From the NCBI GenBank assembly GCA_009741485.1, contig CM019218.1, positions 41,149,894 through 41,213,893 on the forward strand: 64,000 nucleotides of DNA. The letters are read 5' to 3'. Position 1 is the stretch's first letter. Each line of letters begins with the position of its first letter. Source of the stretch: Malurus cyaneus samueli (Eukaryota; Chordata; Aves; Passeriformes; Maluridae). Below the pieces are notes generated by a model. The model was given only the letters and a program-made list of their open reading frames with translations, was not told the DNA's origin and made no database searches. Below are positions 44,921-58,633 of this stretch, one piece after another. The position numbers and the translations under genes are program-made.

Positions 44921-47900
44921 CCTAGTATGATGTTTAATATCTTTTGTACCTTCTTTCCACCTCACTTGCTTTAACTTTTTGAAATTCAGGACTTGTGAAA
45001 TCATCGCTGTTAAATCCTGCTAGGAACAGCAGCAGTGAACTATTGTGTTTATTTTAGCAGTGATTTAAACATGTCTTCTAGCTAATAGGGAATGTGTTAA
45101 TTCCTTGCAGTTGTAATTGTTCATTAAATCTCCCAAAAGAAGCTGAACGTAAGGATCCACCCTTGTCTGCCATCAAATTGTGCCCACTTTCTTTTTTCTG
45201 TAGTGATGCCCATAAAAATTTCAGTGTTCTGGCTTCAAGCATTTTCTCTCCAGAAGGAGCAGCCATACCGATAATTCAGATGTGATCAGGTGTAACAGTT
45301 GCTTTCTTCAAAGCTGAAGATAATGAAAGGTTGTTATTCTTGGTACCAGGATATAAAAATGAGATATTGAAAAACCTTTCTGACCAGCTTGCTTCCTCAG
45401 ATCCTTACAATTTATCACACTAAATATGAATGTTTCCTTCGTTTGCACTTTTTCTTGTAAGTATTGGAATGAAACTCTGATCAGGGTGAAAATAATTTTA
45501 TTGAAATAAAACTGATTGCTTGTTTCTATGTTGCTTGCTTACCTTCCTAAATATATGCCATCTATATAAATAGGAAGCACAGAACGAATTGTCGAGTTCA
45601 AACGATGGAAATTCTGATTTGAAACTAGAAAACCATGCTATAGTTGGTTTCTGTCTTTGTTCCATTTTCCATTTGTTTGGTTTACTTTTGAAACCACCAA
45701 TGTAGGCATTGAATGTGATGCTATTACCATTGTAAATGCATCTGAGCCAGAAGTGTGCACTGAACAGGAAAAACCAGAAATAATATTCCAAGTATGTAGT
45801 TGTATCTGGTAATGCTGAATGGGCCACAGCATTTATATGTGTCTTTATGTCATGAAAATTTATATAGCTTCCCATTTTCAAGGTCACTAAGTCATGGGGT
45901 TTTTTTAGTCATTTGGCTTTTTAAAAATGAACCATTTAATACATAAAATAGTTACAAGTAAAGATTTCTTTTCTTCAGGTGTTCATATTGTTCCTATCTC
46001 CAGTTGCAGGTAAGAGCAAATGTTTTTGTTTTAAAGACATAAAAAACACCCAAACTGGAATCTGTTTCTCCCAGGAAGTCTGTTACAAAAGAATATTAAT
46101 CTCTCTTTCACAAGAATGTAAAGCTGTAGTGGCATCAAAATCCTTTAATGATGTTGCAAAGTTCTTGGTATAAAACTCTTTTTATAAACAAGGCATGATT
46201 TATTCTATGTACTAGAATCTTTCAGTGATATCTGTGGTTTACCTCAGACTAATGCTCCTGTGTATGTTTATGAGCCTGACTGCAAGTTATTAGGCATGCA
46301 CAGTGTAGCAGAGGAATCCAGATGTTCACACAGAATTCATTCAAATCCTGTGGTAATTATATGCTGTAACTGATAGCAAAATTATATGCTAGAGAAAATT
46401 AACTAATTTGTGGCACACTGGCATGGAAAGCCACCCTTAGTAAGTGCCATATCGAGAATAAGGAGGCAGTCAGTTCCTTGGACTCATAATCTAAATTTTA
46501 TCTAGCTAGAGTGCTACTATATTTATATACATATATAAATATTATTTTTTCAATTGACAGCTGAAAACCAAAAAGACCAACTTCTGTGAAGATGGTTTTA
46601 TTTAAAGGAGAACTCTCAGTTTCTCAATCACAGCTAAATAAATGGAATGAAGCATGAACAGTTACAATGACATGACAGTGTTGGATCTCAATAGGTGCTT
46701 CCAAAAATAAATTAAAATTTAGGGTGAAAAAGGAAACGTCTTAATGCACAATGATCCATTTGTTTGAGAGACAATAATTATGAAGCTTTATAGCATAGGT
46801 GCTACTCCTATAAAAACCTTTATATCTCTGTGCTTAGAATTACATTTTATTAGATTAATCATTAGTTTAATCAAACTAGTTATTCATTCCAGGTTATCTG
46901 CTTGTTGGAAGTTGGTACTCAATTTCTGTGTATAAACAGCTGTGGCACAGAGAAGATAAAATTTGTCCATCCAGTTCCTCACTATCGTGACCAAAATAAT
47001 TACTCAGTACAAGAAAAATTAAAATTGTCTCTAGATAATTTTAGATTATATAGATTTAGACATATTTGTCTAGATAGTATACTGTCAGATAATGTATCAT
47101 AGATAGTTAAAATGCAACTGCCTGTGTTTGTGTTCTTAAGCAAAGGTAATGGAGACACCACCACTTATTATGACAATTCATTTTTTGACTGAAAAATTTC
47201 TAGGCACACCAGGGACGTGAGACTAATGGTTATGTTAAAATTATTGAAAATTTTACTATAGATTGCTTTCCACACAAAGCCCATTTAGCACAAGTCCCTG
47301 AATTCTTTTGCATTTACCCACATTTGCCACCGAGTGACACTGTTTCTCAATAAATGAAGAGCAGCATTGAGGGCGATGGGATTTTCTTTATAGTCTTGGG
47401 ATTCCAAATGTCTCAGTAATATTTAGATAATTATGTGGACTTGAAATGCCATCAAGTTGTTAAAAAAAAACCCTACTTTTTGAGGTTTTAAAGTTAGTGC
47501 TATTTAGATGGAGTAGCACATTTTCATTTAAGCAGCAATGACCTATTAAAGTTTTTAGTTTTAATGTACGGAAGTATTTCTTTACCTAAATGTATCTTCC
47601 TCAAAATATTTTTACATGCTTTATTTCATCATTTATTATTATAATTTGATATGGTCCTATGACAGAAGTTGAAACACAAAACCTTTTAATATTAAGGGTC
47701 ATACAGGAGCAGATATTGCTCTCAATAACAGCAAGTGCTGAGTGTGAACATCTCTGCAAATGCTCCAGGTATGGAGCCTGTTTGCTTTTATTTGTCAGGA
47801 GCCTTCAGAACAGGAAAACAGACACATTCAAATTAAAGGTCATCCTCCTTTTTAAAATTTAAATTGTCAATTTTTTGCTGTAGTGGTAGGGAAGAACCTA

Positions 47901-50829
47901 AGGAGGGGCGCGCTGGGGCTTTACTTTTTGTGTGCTTCGGATTTATTCTGTTCTACTCACCTTCATAGAAAGTAAAAGAATTAAGACAAGAAATTAGAAG
48001 TTTCTAAACTATTCAGTTTTTGAGTTGTCCCTTGGTTTCCTTTTTTTTTCTTTCATTAGATGGGAAGGAATTAAATGCAAATTCAAAATTTCATCTTGTA
48101 TTCTTGCAATGTTAAGTACAACATACGCTCCTTTTCCTCTTTTAAAAATGGGTTGTTAAGGCAGTGTTACTGCATGGTAACAGTAGTATGTCTTTTCTAG
48201 GTATACTATGTATATACATTCTGCAGGTATCAACATTTGCTAAAAGTATTCCAGAATTAAAAATACAATTTTCCATAAGAAAAATACATATATTTCACTT
48301 ACAAAACTTTACAATTTGTATTATATAGATCATACTATTTCTGAGAACCCTTTTAAGACTCTTTTTTTCTTCTTTTGGGGTGAACAAAAACACATTGACT
48401 TTCATCAAAAGACAGAGAATGTTTTCCTCCATTGGGATTTTTTACACATTTTTCTTTTGATTCCCTTTTCTTAGTATCAATGGAATTGTGCTGTTCATTT
48501 GCCTCCAACACAAATCATTATCTTACTTAATTGGTATGTTTCTAAATCTAATTAGCATGTGTTTAGCCTGTATTTTTAACCCTAATGGATTTCCTTTATT
48601 AATACTCATTGCACATCATTTTTAAGTAAAAGGCAGACTGTTAAATAGCAGCAATTAAAAAAAAAAAAAAAAAAGATAAAAACAGTATTTATTGTTTCAA
48701 AACTATAGAATAATTTTGTTGTATTTGTAAATGTTTTTTTCTGGTCTTTTTTTCTTTTTCAACCTGTGTAGTTTACCTTTTGTTTCAGGGGCTATAAAGT
48801 CTAGGAGACCGTGTAACTGCACAGAATTGTAAGTAAGAATTTATCAGCATTTAATGGATTCTAAAAGCAGTGTGTAGATGAAAGGACAAACACACAGGAC
48901 ATGTGCCGTAAGACAAATGTTTTGTACATGTTAAGAATTATTCATCTGATACTGAGTTAGAAAGATCCACAGCTGATGCAGATTTGTGTCACAGAAGTTC
49001 AGAATTTCATGCAGGGTGAAGATGACTGCACATAATCCATAGGATGAAAAATAAGAAGTGAATATAGAAACATATCTGGAAAATCCTGTGTAGAATGTGA
49101 ATGCTGTATACCAAAATAAAATTCCCCTGTCTTGCTGCTGCTTTCATGCATGAATAATATGGACAGAGATGTACACACAATAATTAAATTTGAGTCTTTG
49201 ATGGACAAGGTATATTTTACAAAATGTAAAATTGCCAGAGAGCAGAGCTTTGTCTAGCTTTGGATGTGATTGAACTGCACAGTAACAAACCTTTTTCATT
49301 AGTAGAAACTGAACATTCTACCGCAAAGTAGAACTTAAATTTCAAAACTTGCACTTAAACCAGTTAAATTTTCTTTTTTATTATTTTCAATGGTTATTCA
49401 TAAATATTGTGATTGCAAATAGAGTACTGTTTTTTCCATTAGTTACAGCATTTGAAATATGTTACTTTTAGCCAATATGTTACAAAGCTGAGCATGCCTG
49501 TGTATTATTCTTACATGAAGAAATTTAGGGATGTCATTAATTCCCTTTATAGAACTTTGGATTAAAACTAGTGATGTGATAACTGAGTGATAATTTCTAT
49601 TATTTTAAGGGAGTGTTCAACCCCAAATTTAATTTCAGAAAGTTTTCTGCTTTACTGGAAAGTTATTGTACCCCAAAGTCAGACAATTGAAGGATATGAG
49701 GCAGGATCTGACTGTTGCATGCAGGTGGAGTAAGAGACTTGCTCAGCCTTTTCCTGGATGTACCCATTGAGCAGATTTGGTGTCATTTAATTATGGACTG
49801 ATAGCACAGTCTTCCATGTGATTAATTAGGAAAAACTCAAAAGCAATCTTTTAGAAGGAGAAGCTATGCAGCATGAAACAGAAATGCACTCCCTAAAATT
49901 CCCAGCAGGAGTGAGTTTTGGTAAGATTAACATCAGTAGACAAGAAATTAGAGTTAGGACTAGGAATTAGGAATATAAATTTAAAAATAAAATTATTTGG
50001 AGGAGAAGAAAAAGATAAATACATTGTAAGATGAACTTAGAATTCTGAAAAAACTGGATTTCATGTAATACACTTTCATCATCAGGTGAGAACACACAGC
50101 AGGAGACAATGCCATAATAAGAAGTTATATCATGACCAAGTTATTAGGATCAAAAGAGTGATGAGCTCAAATGATATGGGAAAAAAATAGGAGGAAAAAT
50201 CATAGAATTTTGACTAGTCAAGAGGTATGAAAAAAAATAAAGACAGAGAAAAAAAATCACAGGGAAAATTTAAAAGAAATGGTACAGAGAATTAAGACAT
50301 AATCCACTCCCTGAGGTACTTCCATAAAAATTGAAAGCTGCTATTTGCTGCCTTCCCTATTAGTTAGGTCTGAAGTTAGTCCTTGCTTGGTTAGACCAGG
50401 TGTCATCAAATTTAGTCAGCTATACTTAATGTTCCTAGGGATTAAATATTTCCCTTTCAATGTAGTGATTGTAAAAAATCGTAACACATTCTGACAGGAA
50501 ACCCCTTCTCTTTTTGTATTATATGGTCCATTCAAAAAGCTGACATATATGGACAGAAAAGGGTGGGTGTCGTTTTCATAGAAAGCAAAATGCAGAGGAA
50601 CATGAAAGGAAGTGGAAATATGAGAGACACACCTCAAGAAGAATGTCAGCTGGAATAAAGTGCCAAGATATAAGAAATAACTTCCAATTCTGTGTTAGTT
50701 TTGTACTGGTTTGAGGCAAGGGGTCACAGTTGGCCATCACTATTTCCACAGCTGTGGAAAAGCTTTATACTGTCCTAGAGAATATTGGAAAGTATATTTT
50801 TAGGAGAAAAAGGAAGAAGTTTTTAGTAT
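44921..50829. other. Intergenic DNA downstream of CPT1A
   Basis: About 5.9 kb of AT-rich DNA with no recognised gene. It holds another AATAAA at 45505-45510, a dinucleotide-like AT stretch near 46515-46550 and an A-run at 48658-48674. Open frames here are 130 residues or shorter and show no family motif. In human the next gene on this side is TESMIN; I do not see its cysteine-rich CXC motifs. Confidence 0.45.
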
Positions 50830-51250
50830 TTTACAAAATGCTGGTGAATCCCCATTTGGAATAGTGTGTACAGTTCTGGTCATCTGTGCTCAAGAAAAAG
50901 AAACTTGATTTGGAACAGATGCAGTCCTCAAAGTCTCCTGGGACAAATGAGAGAATGCAATATGTGTCTTTAATGGAGAGAACAGAGAAGGTTGATTTAG
51001 TCTAGGCAAATTAAGTCTGAGAAGATATATGCTTCCTCTTTATAACTTAATTCGGGAGATTGATATTGAGGAGGGCTGGAAGCAGTTAAATATAAAGGAT
51101 ACATATCACTTAAATTTAGAATGGAAAGTACGTTTTCTTAGCTGTTCAAAGAGTAAGGTTCTGAAATGTTGTTTCAGATTGGAGCCAGGAACCTCAGCTA
51201 TTTAAAAATAGAACTTCAAAGATTGTCACTGAAACAGGTTTCCTGGAGAC
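50830..51250 (+). mobile_element. Ancient CR1/L3-like LINE fragment
   Basis: A weak but ordered resemblance to the sense 3' region of old CR1-clade LINEs: 'gtgtgtacagttctggtc', then a part like the 'acaaatga...gagagaa' block, 'tctgagaag' and an 'agttaaatataaa' stretch. It is far more diverged than the other CR1 copies, so it is probably an old insertion. Boundaries are approximate. Confidence 0.45.
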
Positions 51251-53619
51251 AGTAAGTCTGTGGTACAGGGTTTTGAGTCTCTATACAACTGGGTCATTCA
51301 GAGGATTCTGAAAGGAAAAAAAACACAGCAGATGATGCCATTTTTCCTCGCATGAATCTCATATTTCAGGACTTTTACAAGTCACCCATGGCACCCAGCA
51401 GAACACTTTTCCTCCTTGATATATCATCAGTATCTGATTCTTTCTCACAACATGTTGTGTTAACCCTGGCCAGGTCTGGCCTCCTGCATACACACCTTAG
51501 TAATCAATATTGCTGGAAGAGATGAACTTTGTACTGATGTAAAATTATTAAAATAATCTCATTCTCTTATACTGCACTGTTAGGGGTAACAGTCATTTCT
51601 TACTGAATGTCAAAACTCTACTGTCATTATTCAATCCCCATCTTCAGGTGATTTTGGTTGATGTTTTTCAGTTGCAGGAATAACACCAAAAAAGAGGGAA
51701 AAAGTAATACCAAACCTGTTGTAGTGACAGTCCAGTCTGTGTTTGGCACTCTGGGTGTGTCTGTGTTTGTGCTTCTGCAGTAAAGCCAGGGTAAGCCAGC
51801 TCATTTTGTAGAGATATTTGTGATCAATTGATCTTACCCAAACGATTTTCATTCCAGCTGGTGCAGTGTGGCAAAAATATTTCATGTTTTTTATTCGTTA
51901 TGGTGGTTTTTTACAACCACAGTCAACAATTAATTAAGCTGAGTCAGACAGACCTTTTGAGAGGTGCTGATAAGTTAAAAATTTACCAGTTGTTTGCACA
52001 CTACAGACAGAAATTATGTGGTTTGGGGCTAAGGAGCTCAAGAGGCGCTTTAAAGATCACTTTTGCACTGTGTCATGTTGTCTGGGCTGGTTTTGAGATA
52101 CTCACTGAATTTCCATGGCTCTGACTCAAGAAAATATTTGAGTGAATGCTGAATAATAAAGTCAAGAGCCCTCTTGAGTTCGACTCTTGGAAGGGACGAC
52201 AGGCCCCTCCCTGCACCTTGTTTTCCTGTGGTCTGTCACTTATGAGTTTGTAACTCACTCAAAGTCACTCCCTTTGTTTCTGCAAGCTCTGATTCAGGCT
52301 TTTAAAACAATAAGGAATGCCAGGTCCTGGGCAGGTACCTCGCAGAAAGGCACCCTGAGCTGGGGTCTCACCCAGAATATAAATTATATGTTTGGAAAAA
52401 AAAGAGGTGTGTAGTTAATTTGCAAAACCCAGTAGCTATCCTGTAACTGCACGCCAAAATAATGCTTTCATAAATCTTCATTACAGAGTGGATATTTGCC
52501 ATTCAGTATTACCCACTTCAGAGACCAAATGTGACTCATTATTAAATTACTTCAATCTGTGCTGATGTAGAAGCACCCCTGACACATCTCTTTGTGAGCC
52601 ATTTCTTCAGAGTAATTGCATTAGTAATAGCCGATTACACAGCAATCTTATGTTCCTACAAAATTAAGGTAATTACTGTAGCTAAAAACACATCCCTCTG
52701 TATTCTGTCCTAGCAAGGAAGCTGGTAAAAGGCAGTGTAATGCTTCAATTCTTTGTAACAAGAGAAACATTAAGGTGTAATTACATTATTAATGTGGCGT
52801 AGGAGAAGTTTTCCTATTTGAAAGGAGCATGGAAACAAAATCGTAGTTTGAAGCTATAAAATCTTAGTCTGTAAAGGAGGGGAAAGTCTTTTGCATTTAG
52901 ATGCCTTAACAAGTATGGAGAAAATGTATTTGAAATGCATGAATGAGTTTGTGTTCTTAATTTGAAAGTATTAGATGTCTGTCTTTGAAGTAGATTTTAT
53001 TATGCAAAAGTGTGTTTTTCTTTGAACCAGGTTCAAGAGAAACTGATATGGTTATATTTTTATGTAAAATAAAAAGGTATTAATTTTTTAATTAAATGGC
53101 AAACCACCTGAACTCTAGGGACAGATTCTAACTACACTGTGTGCTGTAGAATTTTATTTGTGCATTAATTTTCACCTCTCTTTATGTTCTTTGAGAGAAA
53201 CTTGACATTCCACATTTTCTTTAATATGGTATTAGAAGTTCACCAGTTTAATAGAGCTAAAGGAGAACAGACAGGCCATTTCCTGTAAATGTAACAAAAC
53301 AATTGAAACCTAAATATTCTGGAAGGGGCATTGAAAAAATAATCTCTTCAGTGGCATTATGCAGTGCCAAAATTCATAGAGAGAGGGTACCACGAGGTCA
53401 TGAGAGAGTGGCAGTCTGTGTTTGGGTGAGGCTGGTGTGAGTCTCTTGTATGATGTAAGAGCTCCCTGCAGGTTTTATTTTCTGTTGGATCAGCATGATG
53501 TGCTCAAATCGCCAATGGCCCTCCAGTGGAGGAGAAATGTTCACTTGTGGAATGAATCTTGCAATGTATGACATACAAAACTTGTAAGATTAGCATGGGG
53601 CTCCAAATTGCTGCGATTA

Positions 53620-53635
53620 CAAAGATTAATCTTTG
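53620..53635. promoter_or_regulatory. 16-bp perfect palindrome with SOX/homeodomain core
   Basis: CAAAGATTAATCTTTG is identical on both strands. It combines two inverted ACAAAG-like SOX/TCF half sites around GATTAATC, a bicoid/OTX-like dyad. It is a candidate factor site only. Confidence 0.35.
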
Positions 53636-54867
53636 CAATTATAAATGTGGGTTGTTCAATTGATACAGCAGAAAACGAGAATGTGTCAGGTTAAGCTAAA
53701 TTCCTTTCATTCAAGTACCTCAGCAACTGTTTTGTATGTTGCCATCTATTAGGAATATTCGTGGTGAATGAAGCGGCTCTTTTAAAATGCCTAAAAATGA
53801 GAAATCTTATGGGATCAGAGAAACAACTTCAAAAACTTTTTTTTTTTTTTTTTTCAGGAAGAGAAATTAAGGAAGATAATACTGTATTTTTCCATTATAT
53901 ACCAGCAGCACTGGGGACGATGGACAGCAGGAAGCCTCCAAAGCTACATTTTTAAAGATAATATAGTCACTTGCACCTCTTGTGTTGTAAAAGATATTTC
54001 TCATCTGCTGCTTTGTGAGTTACAAAGACAATGTTTAGGTGGAGACACCTCACTCACTTCAGCAGCCAGGAGAGGGACAGGCCCAGGAACAGGGACAAGC
54101 TGATTATAATCAGGGAATTGAATGAATTTTGTTGCATCATGTGACAGGTTATGGGAGGAAGCTCTTTGAGGACAGCACAGACATGTTTATCTGATGTTTT
54201 GAGTACCGGTGCTTCTCACAGACAATTTTGGAAATGATAAGGGGAACTGTAAGCTTTTTATTTACTCACAGTCTCATGCATAATGTTAGGGGAAGAAAAC
54301 ATGAGCCATATTAGTAAGCCTTTAGCTTTCATAACGCTTGGATGTAACTTTATTGAGACAAAATGAAGTTTCATCCTGGAACAAACTGATTTAAGACTTG
54401 CTGGTCTTTAAAGAAACTTACACTGTGATTTCACAGTAGTTACATTCAGCTGATTTTTTTTAATTATTAATTTTCAGTGTGAGGAAAGATGTGCAGCAAA
54501 CAGCAGGAAAGCTTTGTTGTTTTAAAAGCAGCTGATGTATGTATTTTGTGCTGTAAATCTTCTTTTGATGCTCAGAATGTTAATTGGTATTGAACTCTGG
54601 TTTATTCTTTTTTTAGTCTAAAGCCCAAATCACAAAAAAAAACACCAAAATTTTTTGCTTCTTCTGTATTTCCAGGGCATTCTGCAGAGAGCAATGCTTT
54701 CATCTGTGATTAATTTTCCTAACCTATTCTAGCTGCAGTGGGAACAAGAGCTTTCTTCTGACATGGGCAGGTGCTGGGTTTGGGTCCCACACAGCTTTTA
54801 CCTTACAGCCTGCAGAATTGTCCTTGCTAAGCCTTAGAAGCATCTGCTTATCTGTCCCATACTAGGA

Positions 54868-54904
54868 GCTGAAACCCAAAACATCCCATGATTCTGTGAT
54901 TCTT
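54868..54904 (+). mobile_element. CR1 3' tail remnant
   Basis: A short stretch with 'gaaacccaaaacatcccatg' then 'attctgtgattct' equals the last 35-40 bp of sense CR1. Such very short remnants are common, but a match this short may be chance. Confidence 0.4.
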
Positions 54905-57509
54905 GCACTATTTCACAGCATCCTCATCTTGTCTTGGCTGTTTCTGTGCTCTGCAGGCTTCTCCTTGCGGTTTTTTGGATGTGGGAAGTGCATTAAAGGC
55001 TGTTGTCAGCCTTTTCTCTACTTCAGATATACAGAAAAATCGCAAAACTTCTAACTTGGAGTTCCCCCCCAACAAATAATTGAATTCTTAGAATGCCACT
55101 GGTCTGGAGAGAGAGCAGCACAGTGTGCTGAGTGAATTACGCTCTTAGAGAATTCAAATTGGCACAGGCAGCAGAGGCAGAATAATTCTGACCACTTTGA
55201 GAAATCCTGACCTCCCTCTGTTATCCTGTAATCCTTATACAGATTGCAGTCAGCATATCAAACCAAGGAATGGATTCTCTTTAGTATAAATAATCCCATG
55301 TAGTTAGAACTACTTCCACCAGCAGAAAAGTATTTTATTTTTAATGTGATGAAAAGCAATGTATCTCTTGCTAGTATACTGGTAAATTAGAGTTTTTCTT
55401 TAAAAATCGCTTTTGAAAAGCAAAAATCCTCCAGAATGAGCTTGTAATATTGTCCATCATTATCTGAGTCATATCTTCTGCCATCTAGTTATAATGAGAG
55501 CAAGAAACAAACAATTCAGGAAAACTATTCCATTAACACAGCGCCCAGTTCAAGCAACAGGTATTAGACTGCCTGCTGTTGGCCTGCACTAGTTTTCTGC
55601 CAGCACAGATGATTCAAAAGTGTGGACAAGATACAACTTGCTGCTTCCATAAAGCTTTTCTGACAGCTGGAACAACAGCCCAAGAATCATTTGCTGCTCA
55701 TCTTGGTGTTCCCTGTTCCAATGAGAAAGAAGCAACTGGAATATGGCATTATTAACATCTCAATTAGAGCCATTTGAAGAATAATCCTATTTTGAAGAAT
55801 AATCCTGTGGCTGGTTAAATTCACCTCCGGATTAGTGTATATGGGTGTGCAAAGTATTTTGATTTCAAGATGAACTGCTCCAAGGTCACGGTGGTAATGT
55901 CTCAGTTTAGAATAAAACTTTTTAGGCAAGACTGACTTTTGAAAACCAGAGGACACACAGTGTTACAGGGATGATTCCTGGATCATCACTCATTCCTTTA
56001 AATTGTTCCTGAGATATTGTACATAAATCTTAAACGTCAACAGTAGGTCAGATATAATCGACAGTCTCTAGAGCAAATGCCACCTGAATAATATCTGAAG
56101 ATACTGAGTAGGTGTAGCATTCTTCTTAAAGTGACTTATTACTTCAAACACCTTGGTTTCCAAGCTGTTTGTAGAGGGGCTGCCTACTCAGTGCCATTCT
56201 GCTGTCAGCAGCAGCAAAATGCCAAATTCACATTCCACTCAATCTTTGCTCACAAGCATTTGTCTTTTTTCAGTTAATGGAAGGATCTTCTTAATGTAAG
56301 AAGATTGCACACCACATGGATTCCTCTATGTGCCAGTAAAAAATAAACTTCCTATTTACTAGTTACCCTTAAAATCATCAGAACTGATGGTTAACATCTG
56401 CATAAGGTTCATAGTTCAGTTTCCTGGTAGAAAAACAAGGTAATTATGTTTGTTTTTGAAAGCTTGACTACAAACAGAAGCATAAGATAAAATGTATGGT
56501 TTAGCTTAGATAAAAAGTCTGGTGTGCTAGTGGTAATCTTACCATTCCTTCTGTCATTCAAATACTGTCCAAGTATTTAACCTGCAAAATAGCTGAAAAT
56601 CATAAAATATCAAAATCTCAGTTCAGTTGCTTATGGTCCTTTCCAGCCTTCTGTCTCATGGTGTTGGTATGCAGATTAATTTGTGAAAATTAGGAATAAA
56701 ATACTAAGCTACTTCTGTGATTAAAGCTAGAAAAAGATGTGCCAGGCTCATGTATCAGGATAGTTAATAATAGTTGCCCCCAGTAGATCTGGAAATAATC
56801 TGTACCTGACAGAAGAAAAATCACAACACCGAAGTTTTTAAAATGACCTCAGAAAGTAGTGCAAACATGTGATCTTCTTTGGTCCTTTCTTCTACTACAA
56901 GAAAGGATGGGTTATAAGAAGGGATTTTTTTAAAAAGGTCTCCTTTTTTAACTGACTCCATTTATTACCTGCACAGTTTTCTGTGACATTATTATTTTCA
57001 GTTTTTATAAGTTAAAGTTGCGTCTGCATTCATTGCAGCTATAATTTATGTTTCTATTATTCTCTGGCTTGTTACATAAAAATACGTTCTTATTTCACCT
57101 TTTTATTTATAACCCTGTTTCGGAAGTTTGATTATTTGATTGCAAAAGTGGTGCCTGTATGCATTTAAGTGACTACTAGAATGATCGGATTCATTTGGAA
57201 AGTGGCTTTGTCCTGTTGAAAGTCACCCCATTGTTCACATAGGACCAATAAAGGTAATTGTGCTGTCATTGTTATGATTTCTAGGTTTAATAATGATGAG
57301 ATGAAAAAAAAAGAAAAAACAAGAACTTATTTAACATCTTACTCTTCCATAATGCTTAAAATGCGTTTCAGCCACAAAAGAAAAATTGCTCTTTGTATAA
57401 CTATGTATGCAAATGAAGATAAGGATTGTTGCAAAATGTTTTGTTCAGCTTTTCCCAGGGGATCTCATCGACTAATTCTTTAAACAGCTGGAAATTCACT
57501 TTTAAGTTC

Positions 57510-57770
57510 CAGATCCTGACTTAGCTGTTTGCCAGGCCCGTGTTCCTCAAGACCGCAAACTCACCCAGGGCATGGTCAGTGCAGCTCAGCTGCCTCTGCT
57601 GAGCTCACCTGCGTTTGTGAGCACCAGGTCCACTTCTCCTCGGGCTGCTTTGTCCATTCCTGCAGTGGGAATTTGTCCTTGGCACGCTCCAGGAGTGTGC
57701 TGGATCGCTTGCAGGCAGCTGTTCAGCAGAAATGCGTTCATTAAATTAGCAATGAGCAGGTATTGCACAA
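57510..57770 (-). mobile_element. CR1 LINE endonuclease-region remnant, reversed
   Basis: On the minus strand a frame reads GEVDLVLTNAGELSRG, close to the LDLVLTN block near the end of the endonuclease domain of CR1 ORF2, followed by DNA like the next CR1 segment (actgaccatg..., gcggtcttgaggaacac). It is frame-broken and short. This explains the local GC-rich open frames on both strands without a host gene. Confidence 0.5.
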
Positions 57771-58131
57771 CTTCTTCTTTGTTGTAGGTGGTAGAAAAGC
57801 TGCAAACTCTCCAGAGTGTGGGCTCTCACCTGGCATTGCTTCCTGCCCAGAATGGGATTCAAGTTTAGCAGGTGGGTCCTACCTCTCTGTGCTCACTTCA
57901 ACCTGCACCCTGAACCTAAATGCTGGTTGAGGTAGAACACGTTTATTCTTTGCACAAATTTATTTTATGCACATTATGTTTAGTGTTTGATCAAACATTT
58001 ACTTTACATTTGAGGGGATAAGTTAAAAGTTCTGGTTTAGGACAGCTGAGATTACTCATTGCAACAGAGGGGTACCCCAGATTAAGCACAGACTACGAAA
58101 TTTTGCACTTGTTATGGAGATTAAAGGGGTG
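57771..58131. other. Intergenic DNA, nothing recognised
   Basis: About 360 bp without a recognisable repeat, gene or motif cluster. Confidence 0.4.
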
Positions 58132-58633
58132 CTGTTATCCTAAATTGGGTTCTTTCACCCAGTGGCAACAAACCAATCCACACCTGGAGTCGAAGTGTGT
58201 GTGATTTATTTACAGTTCTGCACAGAAAGGGGAGTTTGGTGGCAAATCCCCAAAGCTGCACACGAGGCACACAGAAGCAGGCACACTGATGGGGTGACAA
58301 TCTTTTAAGGAACTAGCACATCTACCTAAATCACTTCTTGGCTACGCTGTTATCAGCTCATCCTTTCCCCACTTCAATTTCAAGGCATAAACCCCCAAGA
58401 AGTCATGGCATGTGTCAGTCAGTAGTGCTCTTTTTGTGGTCAGGGGTTGTCTGAGCGAGGAGTGTGGTTTTTAGTGTCATAATGAGCAGAAATTCATTGC
58501 TAGGGCAAGTTCTCACGTCAGAACCAGTCAAAACTGGGGGTTTGTCGTTTGTCATTAAACATCCTGGGTGAGGTTGTCACCTATTTTTAGTTTCCCCCTT
58601 CGAGGTCCTGTGCCATCAATTTTGTCTTCTACA
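58132..58633 (-). mobile_element. Probable solo LTR of an endogenous retrovirus
   Basis: A 502-bp block that starts TGTTATCC and ends TTCTACA on the + strand, giving the TG...CA ends of an LTR read on either strand. On the minus strand an AATAAA (complement of 58205-58210) lies about 75 bp before the 3' end, as in an R-U5 boundary. No second LTR, primer site or retroviral gene adjoins it, so it would be a solo LTR. I found no clear target-site duplication, so the edges and identity are uncertain. Confidence 0.35.

Larger units (their letters stand above)
51251..57509. other. Intergenic DNA with possible conserved non-coding parts
   Basis: No gene recognised. Stretches at about 52430-52800 and 53580-53660 are dense in homeodomain-type TAATTA/ATTA and SOX-type motifs and lack repeat character, as enhancers often do. 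A T-run lies at 53838-53855. All open frames are under 100 residues and without similarity to known families. Confidence 0.4.

Noticed and set aside
45979..46009. 31-nt micro-exon-like block with ttcttcag acceptor and gtaaga donor
   Set aside because: Splice consensus alone is weak evidence at this size, and it lies beyond the likely end of CPT1A with no partner exon.
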